In this document: in pieces, positions 1-9,100 of the stretch
Position numbering within the stretch: the first letter of the stretch is position 1
Layout: every line of letters starts with the position of its first letter
Source of the DNA: Herpetosiphon aurantiacus DSM 785
GTDB lineage: Bacteria; Chloroflexota; Chloroflexia; Chloroflexales; Herpetosiphonaceae
Direction of reading: 5' to 3'
DNA length: 64,000 bases
Assembly (NCBI GenBank): GCA_000018565.1
Contig: CP000875.1
Span: forward strand, 3,301,199 to 3,365,198
Position numbers and translations under genes: made by a program
Notes under the pieces: model-generated
Told to the model about the DNA's origin: nothing
Seen by the model: the letters and a program-made list of their open reading frames with translations, nothing else
Database searches by the model: none

Positions 1-2072
1 GCAGGAATTCGTTCGATTTGGCTGATTGCGCCATCGTAATATTTCAATTCGGCCAGCAGATCAACATCCCACAAACCGCGAGCTTTGAGCGCATCGACCA
101 AAGCCCGATTGACCGTGGTGAAATCACCCGAAAGATTGCTTTTGACGTACAAATGGCGATAGGTTGGCTCAATTGATTGACTTGTGCCAACGATATTGGC
201 AATCGTAGCGGTCGGAGCAATTGCCAACAAATTGCTATTACGAATGCCATATTGAGCCAAAGCCTCGCGCAGCGGCTGCCAATCGTAATGGCTGCTGTGA
301 TCAAGTTCGGGCTTGCTGTCGCGCTGCTCGGCTAAAATTGCCAAACTATCGATCGGCAACATGCCGCGATCCCATTTTGAGCCACGAAAACTAGGGTATG
401 CCCCGCGTTCCCGCGCCAACTCAATTGAGGCAGCAACCGCAAAATAGGCAATGGCTTCCATCGAACGATCGGAAAATTCGACCGCTGCTTGGCTGGCATA
501 GCCAATCTTCAATGCATACAAAGCATCCTGAAAACCCATCAAACCCAAGCCAATTGGGCGATGGCGGGCATTGGCTTGAGCCGCTTGGGGACGCGGATAA
601 AAATTAATATCGATCACGTTATCGAGCATGCGCACTGCGGTCGTAACCGTGGTACGCAATTTTTCAAGGTCAAGTGAACCATCACGAATATGCGCCGCCA
701 AATTAATCGAGCCAAGATTACAAACTGCAATCTCATCTGCCGAGGTATTCAGCAGAATTTCGGTGCATAAATTACTGCTATGAATCACCCCAACATGATC
801 TTGGGGCGAGCGCACATTGGCAGCATCCTTCCAAGTAATCCAAGGATGGCCGGTTTCAAACAGGCGCGTCAAGACTTTGCGCCAGAGTGCTACCGCCTCA
901 ACCTGACGTGCTGAACGCATCAAGCCTTGAGCCGCTAGCGCCTCATATTCGGCGTAGCGCACCGCAAAGTCTTGACCATACAAATCGTGCAAATCGGGGA
1001 CTTCATCGGGCGAAAACAAGCTCCATGAGCCATTGCTCAACACCCGTTCCATCAACAAATCGGGAACCCACAAGGCCGTGTGCATATCGTGGGTACGGCG
1101 GCGTTCATCGCCAGTTGGCTTGCGCAAATCGAGAAAATCTTCAAGATCAGCGTGCCATGCTTCGAGATAGGCGCAAACCGCACCTTTACGTTTGCCGCCT
1201 TGATTAACCGCAATCGCCGTATCATTGACAATTTTGAGAAAGGGAATTACCCCTTGGCTCACACCATTTGTGCCATGAATTGGTGCGCCAAGGGCGCGAA
1301 CCGGAGTCCAATCGTTACCCAAACCGCCCGCCCATTTTGAAAGCATAGCGTTATCGCTGATCGCCCCGAAGATTGCCTCAAGATCATCGCCGACCGTCGA
1401 GAGATAGCACGACGATAATTGGGGATGGGTAGTGGCAGCATTGAACAAGGTTGGGGTAGCCGAAGTAAAGTGGAATTGCGACAGCACCTCGTAAAAACGC
1501 AAGGTTTGGGCTTCACGATCAGCCTCATTCAAGGCCAAACCCATTGCAACACGCATCCAAAAGATTTGCGGCAACTCACGGCGCAAGCCCTGCCACTGAA
1601 TAAAATAGCGGTCATACAGGGTTTGCAGGCCAGGATAAGCCAAAAGAGCATCGCGCTCGGGCACAATTGCCGCTGCTAAACGAGCCAAATCGAAGCTAGC
1701 CAGTTTGGGGTCGAGCAAGCCTTGGGCAATTCCAGCCTGAATATAATCAACAAAAGCACTCGCATAGCGTGGCACAACCGCTGGAGTCGCCAAATATTCG
1801 CCAAGCACCTCAAAGTGCAGTTGGCTGGCCAAGAGCGCGGCGGCCACAAAACTATAATCCGGCTCCTGCTCAATCCAGCTTCGAGCGGTTAAGCAACAGG
1901 CCTGCAATTGCTCGGCAACCGCCATATTGGGATAAAAGCCCAAACTCGCCGCCTGCCAGAGCGTATTCGCGTCAGTTGTTTGGGGATAAGCAGCACAAGC
2001 TTCAACGATTAATTGATAAAGCCATGGAGCCTGTTCAGGAGAGGCGCTAGCCCCGACCTCGATCTCATTCAT
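1..2072 (-). CDS. nrdA: Ribonucleoside-diphosphate reductase, class I large (alpha) subunit, 3' end cut by window
   Basis: Reduces ribonucleoside diphosphates to deoxyribonucleotides together with an NrdB radical subunit, which would lie outside the window. About 690 residues are present. Visible hallmarks are SSCYLS (first redox cysteine, near residue 200), SNLCTEI (catalytic Asn, Cys and Glu, near residue 432) and [10 protein letters not shown] (second redox cysteine, near 449), at spacing close to E. coli NrdA. The motif [17 protein letters not shown] near the cut end is also family-typical. The N-terminus lacks the KRDG-type start of an ATP-cone, so overall activity control may be degenerate. 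The ATG at 2072 follows an AAGGA Shine-Dalgarno. The gene lies directly downstream of a cobalamin riboswitch and an intrinsic terminator, so it is probably repressed when B12 is plentiful. Confidence 0.95.
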   Translation of the reverse strand, partial: MNEIEVGASASPEQAPWLYQLIVEACAAYPQTTDANTLWQAASLGFYPNMAVAEQLQACCLTARSWIEQEPDYSFVAAALLASQLHFEVLGEYLATPAVVPRYASAFVDYIQAGIAQGLLDPKLASFDLARLAAAIVPERDALLAYPGLQTLYDRYFIQWQGLRRELPQIFWMRVAMGLALNEADREAQTLRFYEVLSQFHFTSATPTLFNAATTHPQLSSCYLSTVGDDLEAIFGAISDNAMLSKWAGGLGNDWTPVRALGAPIHGTNGVSQGVIPFLKIVNDTAIAVNQGGKRKGAVCAYLEAWHADLEDFLDLRKPTGDERRRTHDMHTALWVPDLLMERVLSNGSWSLFSPDEVPDLHDLYGQDFAVRYAEYEALAAQGLMRSARQVEAVALWRKVLTRLFETGHPWITWKDAANVRSPQDHVGVIHSSNLCTEILLNTSADEIAVCNLGSINLAAHIRDGSLDLEKLRTTVTTAVRMLDNVIDINFYPRPQAAQANARHRPIGLGLMGFQDALYALKIGYASQAAVEFSDRSMEAIAYFAVAASIELARERGAYPSFRGSKWDRGMLPIDSLAILAEQRDSKPELDHSSHYDWQPLREALAQYGIRNSNLLAIAPTATIANIVGTSQSIEPTYRHLYVKSNLSGDFTTVNRALVDALKARGLWDVDLLAELKYYDGAISQIERIP

Positions 2073-2093
2073 AGAGCATCCTTAATTGAGCTA

Positions 2094-2129
2094 AATAAAA
2101 AAATGCCTGCTCCCTAGCGGAACAGGCAT
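2094..2129 (-). terminator. Intrinsic terminator (riboswitch expression platform)
   Basis: On the minus strand an 11-bp stem (ATGCCTGTTCC against GGGAGCAGGCAT, one G-U pair) with a 4-5 nt loop is followed at once by a run of seven T. It sits between the cobalamin aptamer and the nrdA start codon, about 20 nt upstream of the start. This is the classic place for a transcription-terminating expression platform; B12 binding would favour this hairpin. Confidence 0.85.
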
Positions 2130-2149
2130 AAACCATTACCAAACCATGG

Positions 2150-2345
2150 GCAGCAGCCCATGGGCATTAATTGCAAGCGGCAATGATCACCCCCTTTGAC
2201 GCGAAGGGACATCTTGATCAACTCGAACTGAGTGGGCATTCGGACTTAGCATTGAGCCATACCGTTGCGCGACAGTGCCGGAATCTCACCGGACTTTCCC
2301 CAATATTCCAGCCAAGCTACGACACTTGGCCTCAGATCAAAAAAA
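2150..2345 (-). promoter_or_regulatory. Cobalamin (AdoCbl) riboswitch controlling nrdA
   Basis: The minus strand carries the conserved B12-box order: GGGGAAAGTCCGGTGAGATTCC, then GGCACTGTCGCGCAACGGTA, then AAGTCCGAATGCCC. These match the aptamer consensus (GGGAA..GGTGAAA..CC, GCTGCCCGCAACTGTA, AGTCAGGA.ACCTGCC) in order and spacing. An upstream helix GCCAAGTGTCGTAGCTTGGC encloses the core. The ends given are approximate. B12-regulated class I reductase is known in bacteria that also own a B12-dependent class II enzyme (for example Streptomyces), so this arrangement makes physiological sense. Confidence 0.9.
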
Positions 2346-2357
2346 TTTGTAGGCTGT

Positions 2358-2386
2358 ACTGTAGCAGAAGCCTGATCAGCCGTCAA
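2358..2386 (-). promoter_or_regulatory. Sigma-70-type promoter of the nrdA riboswitch transcript
   Basis: On the minus strand TTGACG (2386-2381) and TACAGT (2363-2358) are separated by exactly 17 bp. The expected start, near 2351, would place the whole aptamer in the leader. Confidence 0.65.
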
Positions 2387-2722
2387 TTGCCGAGCAGGCA
2401 GCGATCAAAGTAGCTGATTAGCCCATTACAAAGCGCTAAATGAGCGACGTGCTAGACCCAGTGACTGAGCAGCAAGCCCAAAAATTGGCAAAATTGGCGA
2501 GCAACGCTAAAAGTCCTAGCAATTAGGGTAGGCCATTAGCTAGCTAGCACAATAGCTAGGATCAAGCCAGCACAGCAAATGACAGAAATTCTTAAAACGC
2601 TAACCATTCTTGGCGGTCTGAGGTTCGATAGCTTTAACAATTGAGCACGATTTATCGGCCAGAGATAGTACAACACTCCTAGCCGAGAACGATATTGGTG
2701 GGAAAAACCCCAAAAAAAGCTC

Positions 2723-2751
2723 TTGACAAGAACAAATTGGTTTTGTACACT
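2723..2751 (+). promoter_or_regulatory. Candidate distal promoter of the WXG100 operon
   Basis: TTGACA (2723-2728) and TACACT (2746-2751) with 17 bp between them form a near-consensus sigma-70 promoter pointing toward the WXG100 operon. No gene intervenes before 3245, so it would give a long untranslated leader. Confidence 0.55.
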
Positions 2752-3067
2752 CTGAGTACGAATTAACCGCACTTGGCAATCGATGTTTATGTGAAGCAAA
2801 TAGCATTACAACGTTGCAATAGCTAAATACATGGGGTGAGAGAATGTATTTGGTTAAAGCAGGCACACTCAGTAAGCGCAAAAATCACTAATCGAAAAAC
2901 TCGTTTCTCGACGGATACGAATTTGATTGATTGGAACATTTTTGTAACAACTCTATCGCTTTGGTGGCAATAACAATCGATAAACCCCTATTTGGTCTTT
3001 TTATACAAAAGCGACAGGGTTGGGCTGATGGTGTTAGAAGTAGGCACTTGCGAAACTCGAACAACGC

Positions 3068-3096
3068 TTGACAACCACGGAACAATTCAACTATTA
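3068..3096 (+). promoter_or_regulatory. Candidate proximal promoter of the WXG100 operon
   Basis: TTGACA (3068-3073) is followed after 17 bp by CTATTA (3091-3096). The -35 is perfect and the -10 is poor, so this is a weaker alternative to the site at 2723-2751. Confidence 0.35.
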
Positions 3097-3244
3097 GCAA
3101 TATCGGTCGCTCGGCATATCAACTCAGACTCAAAAGGAAAGGCTCGACCAACTACTTTCGTCAGATTGATGTAACCCGCAAGTACTGTGGATGTGTGGCC
3201 CAGTGCAGCCAACTTGGCTCCGAACACACAAGGAGGATTTCTCA

Positions 3245-3553
3245 ATGGCAGCAGAAACCGTACAATTTGACCGCAATGTGTTGGATCAAGTTGCCAGCCG
3301 CTTTGGCAAACTTGCTCAATCATCACAACAATTGATGCAAATGCTCACTCAACTGAGCCAAACTCTTCGCACAGAGTGGCTTGGTGATGCAGCAACAAGT
3401 TACCATGCAGAATGGGAACAAGACATTAAACCAGCCTACACACGCTTGATCGAAGCCTTCAACACCTTCCAATCAACCACCAACGAAATCAAGAAGACCT
3501 TCGAGCAACATGAAGAAGAAGCTGCTGGTATCTTCAAAGCTTGGCAAATCTAA
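3245..3553 (+). CDS. WXG100 family protein, EsxA-like (102 aa)
   Basis: Small helical-hairpin substrate or component of a type VII (ESX-like) secretion system. The length of 102 residues is typical of WXG100. The turn motif reads EWLGDAATSY (W-L-G), between two predicted amphipathic helices. The second helix ends TNEIKKTFEQHEEEAAGIF, containing an F-x3-E arrangement where known ESX substrates have Y-x3-D/E. The segment LDQVASRFGK near residue 14 recurs in the effector at 16390. The ATG at 3245 was chosen over an earlier in-frame start because it follows AAGGAGG with 8-9 nt spacing. It is first of four co-directional genes with short gaps and strong Shine-Dalgarno sites. Confidence 0.88.
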   Translation: MAAETVQFDRNVLDQVASRFGKLAQSSQQLMQMLTQLSQTLRTEWLGDAATSYHAEWEQDIKPAYTRLIEAFNTFQSTTNEIKKTFEQHEEEAAGIFKAWQI

Positions 3554-3589
3554 ACTTTCGCTATTTTTTTATTCTAAGGAGGCTCTCTC

Positions 3590-3877
3590 ATGGCAGAGAA
3601 AACAAAATTTGATCCACAGGTTATGCAACAAGCTGCAGCAACCTTCGGCAAAGCGCATGAAGGCTTGCAAGATGTCAACCAAGAAGTATTGTCGATTGCC
3701 AACACCCTCCAAGAATCACTCAAAGGTGATGCTGGCAATGAATTCGTCGAAACCCTGCAAATCATGGCTCAATCAGTCGCCAAATTTGCTGCTAAGATGA
3801 CCGAGATTCAAAACGATATCAAGGTTTCAATGCAACAAATGGCCGATACCGACAACAAAAATTCCCAAATGTTCTAA
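3590..3877 (+). CDS. WXG100-like protein with LKG turn (95 aa)
   Basis: Second gene of the small-substrate operon, 36 bases after the first and preceded by AAGGAGG. Its 95 residues are almost entirely helical. In the position of the WXG turn it has SLKGDAGNEF: the Gly and the following Asp-Ala are kept but Trp is replaced by Leu. The N-terminus (FDPQVMQQAAATFGKAHEGL) resembles that of its upstream neighbour. It may be the EsxB-like partner in a heterodimer, which commonly needs one divergent subunit; that pairing is inferred from adjacency. The C-terminal end (QMADTDNKNSQMF) is polar and may be disordered. Confidence 0.78.
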   Translation: MAEKTKFDPQVMQQAAATFGKAHEGLQDVNQEVLSIANTLQESLKGDAGNEFVETLQIMAQSVAKFAAKMTEIQNDIKVSMQQMADTDNKNSQMF

Positions 3878-3915
3878 ATTTAAAAAGTCATTTCAGAATA
3901 TCAAGGAGTTAATTA

Positions 3916-4245
3916 ATGAAAAGTTTCCTAATGCGCTTAGCTCGCAAGGTTTTGGATAGCGTTCTGCAACAATTGATGCAACAATTCAATGTCATTCAAG
4001 AACAAGCCTTGGCTCCAATCAAGCAAATTCTTGGCATGGTTGACGGAGTATGGCGTGGTAATGGGGCAACTCAATTCAAAGACGAGTTGCTGAATTTGAT
4101 GACCCCCGAAGTTACTCGCATCGGGACTGGCATCACCAACTACCACAAAAACTTGACCAAAGCCCGTGATTTGATCGACCGTGCTGATAGCACCGCTCGC
4201 AACTTGGTCAACTCAAAATTGCGCAGCATTGCTAAATTCTACTAA
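3916..4245 (+). CDS. WXG100-like protein with WRG turn (109 aa)
   Basis: Third gene of the operon, with AAGGAG 9 nt upstream of its ATG. It has 109 residues: a basic N-terminal helix (MKSFLMRLARKVLD), then a first long helix, the motif GVWRGNGATQF (W-R-G) and a second long helix. The Trp-x-Gly followed after about four residues by an aromatic is the WXG100 signature, so I assign it to that superfamily. Unlike the first member it lacks an acidic EEE tail and ends in a basic segment (LRSIAKFY), so it may be a structural or chaperone-like component rather than the signal-bearing partner. Confidence 0.72.
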   Translation: MKSFLMRLARKVLDSVLQQLMQQFNVIQEQALAPIKQILGMVDGVWRGNGATQFKDELLNLMTPEVTRIGTGITNYHKNLTKARDLIDRADSTARNLVNSKLRSIAKFY

Positions 4246-4290
4246 TTTTGACATTGAATTCTTAAGTATAGATTTTAAGGAGGCCATTTC

Positions 4291-4590
4291 ATGGCAGAAG
4301 TAGAAGTATATCTAGAACAAGGCCCAGTTGAAAAAATTGCCAAGACTCTCAATACAATTGGGCAAGTCTTGAAAACTGTGGCTAAGGTGTTGGAAGTGCT
4401 TTCAACCACGCTTAAAGCTACCGCATTCATCGGTTTGGTCGGCGGTTATGCCGTTGCTCAATACATCGATCAATTCCGCCCAACAATCGAAAAAATGTCG
4501 GAAAAATTGCTCGAAACTGCAGGTGAAGTCAACAAAGCAGTTCAAGCATACATCAACCAAGATTCAACCCTCTCAGGTCGCTTCGGCTAG
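4291..4590 (+). CDS. Small helical protein of the WXG100 operon with central hydrophobic segment (99 aa)
   Basis: Fourth gene of the operon, preceded by AAGGAGG. Its 99 residues have two helical halves around a hydrophobic stretch, ATAFIGLVGGYAVAQYI, near residues 48-64. There is no Trp in the turn, but GLVGGYAVAQYIDQF occupies about the place of a WXG turn. The central segment is long enough to sit in or on a membrane. Size, position and helical layout suggest a very divergent WXG100-like component or a small membrane subunit; the sequence alone does not decide. A strong terminator follows, so the four genes form one unit. Confidence 0.6.
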   Translation: MAEVEVYLEQGPVEKIAKTLNTIGQVLKTVAKVLEVLSTTLKATAFIGLVGGYAVAQYIDQFRPTIEKMSEKLLETAGEVNKAVQAYINQDSTLSGRFG

Positions 4591-4619
4591 TTTTATATCC
4601 AAGTCATTTTACCCTGTAT

Positions 4620-4658
4620 TTCAAACCGATCATGCACCTGCATGGTCGGTTTGAATTT
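4620..4658 (+). terminator. Intrinsic terminator of the WXG100 operon
   Basis: A 17-bp stem (TTCAAACCGATCATGCA against TGCATGGTCGGTTTGAA, one G-U) around a tiny loop, followed by TTTAAATT. It lies 30 bases after the fourth gene. Confidence 0.7.
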
Positions 4659-4791
4659 AAATTCCCTCACCCCCTAACACCTCTCCCACTGCGGTGAGCA
4701 GGGGGATTTTCACTAGTAGGGTTGATCAGATTATAAGTATGCGCCTGAAATAAAATACCCCTCTCCCACAGAGCGGGAAAGGGGTTAGGGA
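4659..4791. repeat. Dispersed pyrimidine/purine-rich intergenic repeat
   Basis: Two inverted blocks, CCCTCACCCCCTAACACCTC near 4665 and CCCCTCTCCCACAGAGCGGG near 4760, with GTGAGCAGGGGG between them. A closely related element occurs at 49674-49788 and a fragment near 60368, so this is a multicopy non-coding family. It can form imperfect hairpins. No coding potential is visible. Confidence 0.7.
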
Positions 4792-4813
4792 TGCAATGCA
4801 GCTTAATCAATGA

Positions 4814-5917
4814 TCAAATAATATTGAGTTGGTTGAGTGTTACGAAGAAGGTAATCAAAAAGGCCACGGTCAAGAGGCTAATCACAATGATCAAGATCGT
4901 GTTGAGGCTGGGCCAGCGGCTCTTTTTAGCAGTTGGTACTTCGCCGAATAGCTTGAGCAATTCTTGCACAACTTGAGCGGCATTCTGTGGACGATTAGCC
5001 ACTTGAGTATCAACCATGCGCACCGCCAACTCAGCAATCGCTCGCACGTCAGCAGTCCGGTTCATATTAATCCGATGGTTTTTCAAAACCGCTTGATAGA
5101 CCTCTTCATCGCTTTTGAGCTTAAAGGGGTAAGCTGGAACCCCAACCAACATTTCATACAAAATCAAGCCTAGGCCATAGACATCGGTGGCATAGCTCGG
5201 TTTTTGCAAATGTGGTTGCATAATTTCGGGTGAGGTATAAGCGGGCGGAACCATAAACGAATACCAATCATTATTGATATTTTGCGGCGTGCTGGCTATC
5301 CCCAAATCAAGCAAATAAACCGTTGGGACTGAAGGATTATCTTCAAAATGCACCAATAACGAATCGGGGGTAATGCCAAAGTGCAACACACCTTTGCTTT
5401 GGAGCAAGGCCACTGATGAGGCTAACCGCATGACCAACCAACCAATGTGGTTGACCCACATTTGCGGGTTTTTGGTCAGCGCATCACGCAACGATTCGCC
5501 AGCGAAAAAATCTGACAAATAATAGTAAAAGAGGTGTTCGCCGAGCATGGCCCGACCATAGGCTTCGGTTTGAGCGCTAACGGTTGCATTGGCGTAAGGT
5601 GGCCGCCAGTTTGGCAAAAAAGTGTTGCGTTCGTTGGAAACCCGCACTGTTTTAAGAAATTCAGCTTCTCGTTTCAAGCGTTCGGTATTTTCGCTACCAA
5701 CGTGGGCAACTTTCAGAAAAACCCGCTCTTTTTGATGGCTTGCTTCATATAAAACCGATGAGCGTAATACCACAACTGGCCGCACGATTTCAATATCGCC
5801 CAGCCATTTTCCATATCCGAGAATTGTTGGCGATTTTTCAGCTTGACAATAAACTTCTTGACAATACAAATTATTATCAAACGATGTTCGTTCACATAAC
5901 AGACATACCTGTTTCAT
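4814..5917 (-). CDS. Membrane-anchored pseudokinase with N-terminal zinc ribbon (367 aa)
   Basis: The N-terminus has a Cys cluster (CLLC at 5-8, then Cys near 19 and 24) fitting a small zinc ribbon. A Ser/Thr-kinase fold follows: VFLKVAH supplies the VAIK lysine, LKREAEFL the helix-C glutamate, SPEIM the APE motif, and DVYGLGLILYEML is typical of the C-lobe. Catalysis is very doubtful. The HRDLKPxN loop reads HFGITPDSLL, losing the Asp, Lys and Asn, and DFG reads DLG; no glycine-rich loop is clear. One membrane segment (residues about 338-360) ends the protein, leaving the kinase fold cytosolic. It lies divergently between the WXG100 operon and the translocase gene. Firmicutes ESX systems use a membrane pseudokinase, EssB/YukC, so an analogous scaffold role is plausible but inferred. 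Confidence 0.85.
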   Translation of the reverse strand: MKQVCLLCERTSFDNNLYCQEVYCQAEKSPTILGYGKWLGDIEIVRPVVVLRSSVLYEASHQKERVFLKVAHVGSENTERLKREAEFLKTVRVSNERNTFLPNWRPPYANATVSAQTEAYGRAMLGEHLFYYYLSDFFAGESLRDALTKNPQMWVNHIGWLVMRLASSVALLQSKGVLHFGITPDSLLVHFEDNPSVPTVYLLDLGIASTPQNINNDWYSFMVPPAYTSPEIMQPHLQKPSYATDVYGLGLILYEMLVGVPAYPFKLKSDEEVYQAVLKNHRINMNRTADVRAIAELAVRMVDTQVANRPQNAAQVVQELLKLFGEVPTAKKSRWPSLNTILIIVISLLTVAFLITFFVTLNQLNII

Positions 5918-6011
5918 GGGCGCTTACTCCGTTCCATGGGTAGTCATGGGAAACCAGATTACGGCTCTATCGTACCGCAACGTGGATTGCTAGGCGAGGA
6001 TTGTTGGCACT

Positions 6012-6040
6012 ACTCTACTCATTTATTCAAAAGCTGTCAA
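6012..6040 (-). promoter_or_regulatory. Promoter of the pseudokinase gene
   Basis: On the minus strand TTGACA (6040-6035) and TAGAGT (6017-6012) are 17 bp apart. The start would fall near 6005, about 90 nt before the pseudokinase ATG. It is divergent from the translocase promoter about 30 bp away. Confidence 0.6.
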
Positions 6041-6065
6041 CCACTAGCCGAAATATAGGATTGTA

Positions 6066-6074
6066 TGGTATAGT
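6066..6074 (+). promoter_or_regulatory. Extended -10 promoter of the translocase gene
   Basis: TGG followed by TATAGT (6069-6074) is an extended -10 element; no good -35 is seen. It points to the EccC-like gene, whose start lies about 110 nt downstream. Confidence 0.4.
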
Positions 6075-6190
6075 TGGCACGTTACACCAGCTAAACGCTA
6101 TTTCTCTCTCCTCGTGCCATTTTGTAGAGTGTGTTCAAGATTAGATCCGATCAGTGATTGATCGATGGGCGGAATTTTGGAGATGCACCG

Positions 6191-9100
6191 ATGAAAAACT
6201 CTATCCAGATGATAGATCGTCCTCCACGGATTCAACCAGAGCTACCTTTTAATAAGTTTGAAATCCCATCACCCCCAGAAAATCCTGAGGATGCGATTTC
6301 TAAGTTAATCCAATTGGCTCTGCCGATGACGATGATTGTTGGCTATGTCTTTGTAACCATGTTCGGAGGGCGGGGCGGCGGCGGCGCTTTGATTCTGATT
6401 CCGATGGCCTTATCGGTGTTGGCCTCCACAGGGTTCTCGATCTATTCGTTTATTCGCGAAAAAAACCAACGCTTAGAGCGTGAACGGCAATATCATGAAC
6501 AAATCGTCGAGCTTAATAAGGATATGCACGGCTACCACGATTTGCAACGCCGTTTCTATCGCTATAACTATCCCGATACCCCGAGTACCATCAGGGTGAT
6601 TACTGATGCCAAGCACGATTTAGAAAAACCTGAACGTACTCTTCGTTCAAATGCCCGCATTTGGGAACGACGGGTTTCTGACGATGACTTTGGTTCAGTG
6701 CGGCTTGGCATGGGAACACTACCCTCAACCGTGGTCTATGAGGTGCGGGGTGGTGGTAATTTTAGCAGCCCACTCGCCCGCGAAGCAATGAAGCTCGATG
6801 CTGATTCGCGCTATGTCTCAGATATTCCAATTATCATCACGTTGCGGCACAAATCTGAGGACGAAGGTGATTCAAAGGAAAAGTCTACCCCAATTACGCC
6901 AACAACCCATGCCTTGGGGATTGCTGGCGCACGCGATGCTGTCTATGAGTCGATTCGCTCAATCTTGGCCCATTATGTGGTGTTTCACTCGCCCTCAGAT
7001 ACTCGGTTGTATGTCTTGGCTTCAAAGTACAATGAGTGGGATTGGGTCGAAACCTTGCCTCATTGCCAGCCAGGCGAATACGAACAACTCTGTTTTGTTA
7101 GCGAAATTAAACAAGTTGCTGATGATGCCGATGAAGAAGGCGATGAATTAGATCAATACATGGAAGGCATTCGTAAAATTCTATCGCAACGTAAGATGCG
7201 CATGGAAGATAACGAAGAAAATAGTAATAATTCGGGCCGTGGCAACCCAGGCTTACCATTTATGTTGCTGGTGGTTGACCTACTCGATATGTATGAAAAA
7301 GCTGGCGAACGCCTGCGTAATATTGAATCGGATGCAGCACTTTCAATCTTGATCGAAGAAGGCCCACAGCTTGGCGCTGCGGTGATCTTCCTCGTGCCAG
7401 AGCGCAGTAAAGTGCCTGGTGGTTGTAAGTCGGTGATCGAAATTGAGCGCACCACGCCAGCAACCAACAGTAAACAAGCCCAACATCAACAATTATTCTT
7501 CCGCTACGCTGAGCAAGGGGTCAATACCTTCCGCTATATCGGGGCTGCCGACAATATCGTCAATCGCGAAGAATCACGCAAATTAGCCGAAGAATTATCA
7601 ACCCTCAACTTGCGCCAAAGCGCTGGAGCTAACCTCGCCGATGCAGTAGCCTTCTTCGACTTGATGGGCTATAGCTCGCTCGATGAACTCAAAGTTGATG
7701 CCCTCAAGAATTGGCAACGCAGCATCCAACCCAAATATGCCAACTGGCTTCGCGCTAAAGTTGGCCGTATGTCGGGGAATAAAGCCCGTACTTTGGTCTT
7801 TTCGGCCAAAAAAGATGGTGTCCACGGGATGGTCGCTGGGAGTACCGGTTCGGGTAAATCGGAGTTGCTGATCTCGCTGATTGCCGTGATGGCCGTTACT
7901 TACGATCCGTCAGTGGTTAACTTTGTCTTGGTTGACTATAAGGGTGGTGGTGCATTCAAGGAATTTGAACGACTGCCCCACTGTGTCGATATCATCACCA
8001 ACTTGGCTGGCGATGGCGTAACGCGGATGTTTACGGCAATTAAGTCGGAAATGCAACGCCGCCAAGTGCTCAACAACGAAACTGATACCAAAAATATCGT
8101 TGAATATCGCAAAAAGAATTTCCATACGACCCACTATCCCTACCCCTATCTGTTTATCATCATCGACGAATTCGCCGAAATGATCGCCGATCGGGCTGAA
8201 TATCGCGGTGAGTTGGAAAGTATCACGCGGATTGGGCGTTCACTTGGGGTTTCGTTGATTCTGGCAGCCCAACGGCCAAGCGGGATTACCGACCAAATGC
8301 GCTCGAACATCAAATTCCGGATTAGCTTGCGGGTGGAAACTCAGGGCGAAAGCCGCGAAATGTTGCGCCGCTCGGATGCCGCCTTCTTACCAACTGGGAT
8401 TCCAGGTCGTGGCTACTTGCAGGTCGGTAACGAAGAAATTGAATTGATTCAAGTCGCCTACACTGGTGATCCGTATGTTGATCCCAATTCAGTTTCCCAA
8501 GAAAAGGTTATTTGGCCGGATCGCCGCCGTGCTGAAGGGGTTGACCCAGGGATTGATACCCAAGATCAAAGCCCACCAGAACTTTACAAAGTGATCGTGA
8601 CGACGCTCGATGCCTTGTCACGTGATAACAATATTCCAATTCAACGGGCACCATGGCCAAACTTCTTACCACGTGAATTGGCCTTGACCCAACACTTGAT
8701 CTCCGATGATCCCAATGTGAATGCGGTTACCTTCGAGGAATATCTCTTAGGGATCGACGATATTATGGTTGGCTTGCCGCGTGAGCACGACCTCACCCTC
8801 AACCCAGCCTTGAATAAATGGATCAATGGTAGCTCAGGCTGGGTCGAAGATCTCAACTGGCGGGAATATGCGATGCGCCCAGTCGTTGGCTTGATCGATA
8901 ATCCCTATGCCGCCAAACAAATACCATTGACGGTTGACTTCCCACGTGGTCATGCGGTGGTCTTTGGTGGTTCGGGTTGGGGTAAAACCACCTTCCTGCG
9001 CTCGATGTTGATGAGTTTGGCCGCGACCCACTCGCCCAATCAGATGCATATGTACATTCTCGATTTGGGTGGACGGAACTTTAGCGTTTTGGATAAATTG

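Larger units (their letters stand above)
2387..3244. other. Long intergenic region between nrdA leader and WXG100 operon
   Basis: About 860 bases with no convincing gene on either strand: the possible frames are short, lack good Shine-Dalgarno sequences and show no family signature. It holds two candidate plus-strand promoters (2723-2751, 3068-3096) and AT-rich low-complexity stretches with repeated TAGC/CTAG near 2520-2570. If the upstream promoter is used, the first WXG100 gene would have a leader of about 490 nt. Confidence 0.5.

Noticed and set aside
2171-2413. Plus-strand 80-codon ORF over the nrdA leader
   Set aside because: It lies antisense to the cobalamin riboswitch, whose conserved boxes explain the sequence; no ribosome site or protein signature.
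4814-5917. Active Ser/Thr protein kinase
   Set aside because: HRD Asp, catalytic-loop Lys and Asn and the DFG Phe are all changed, so an inactive kinase fold fits better.
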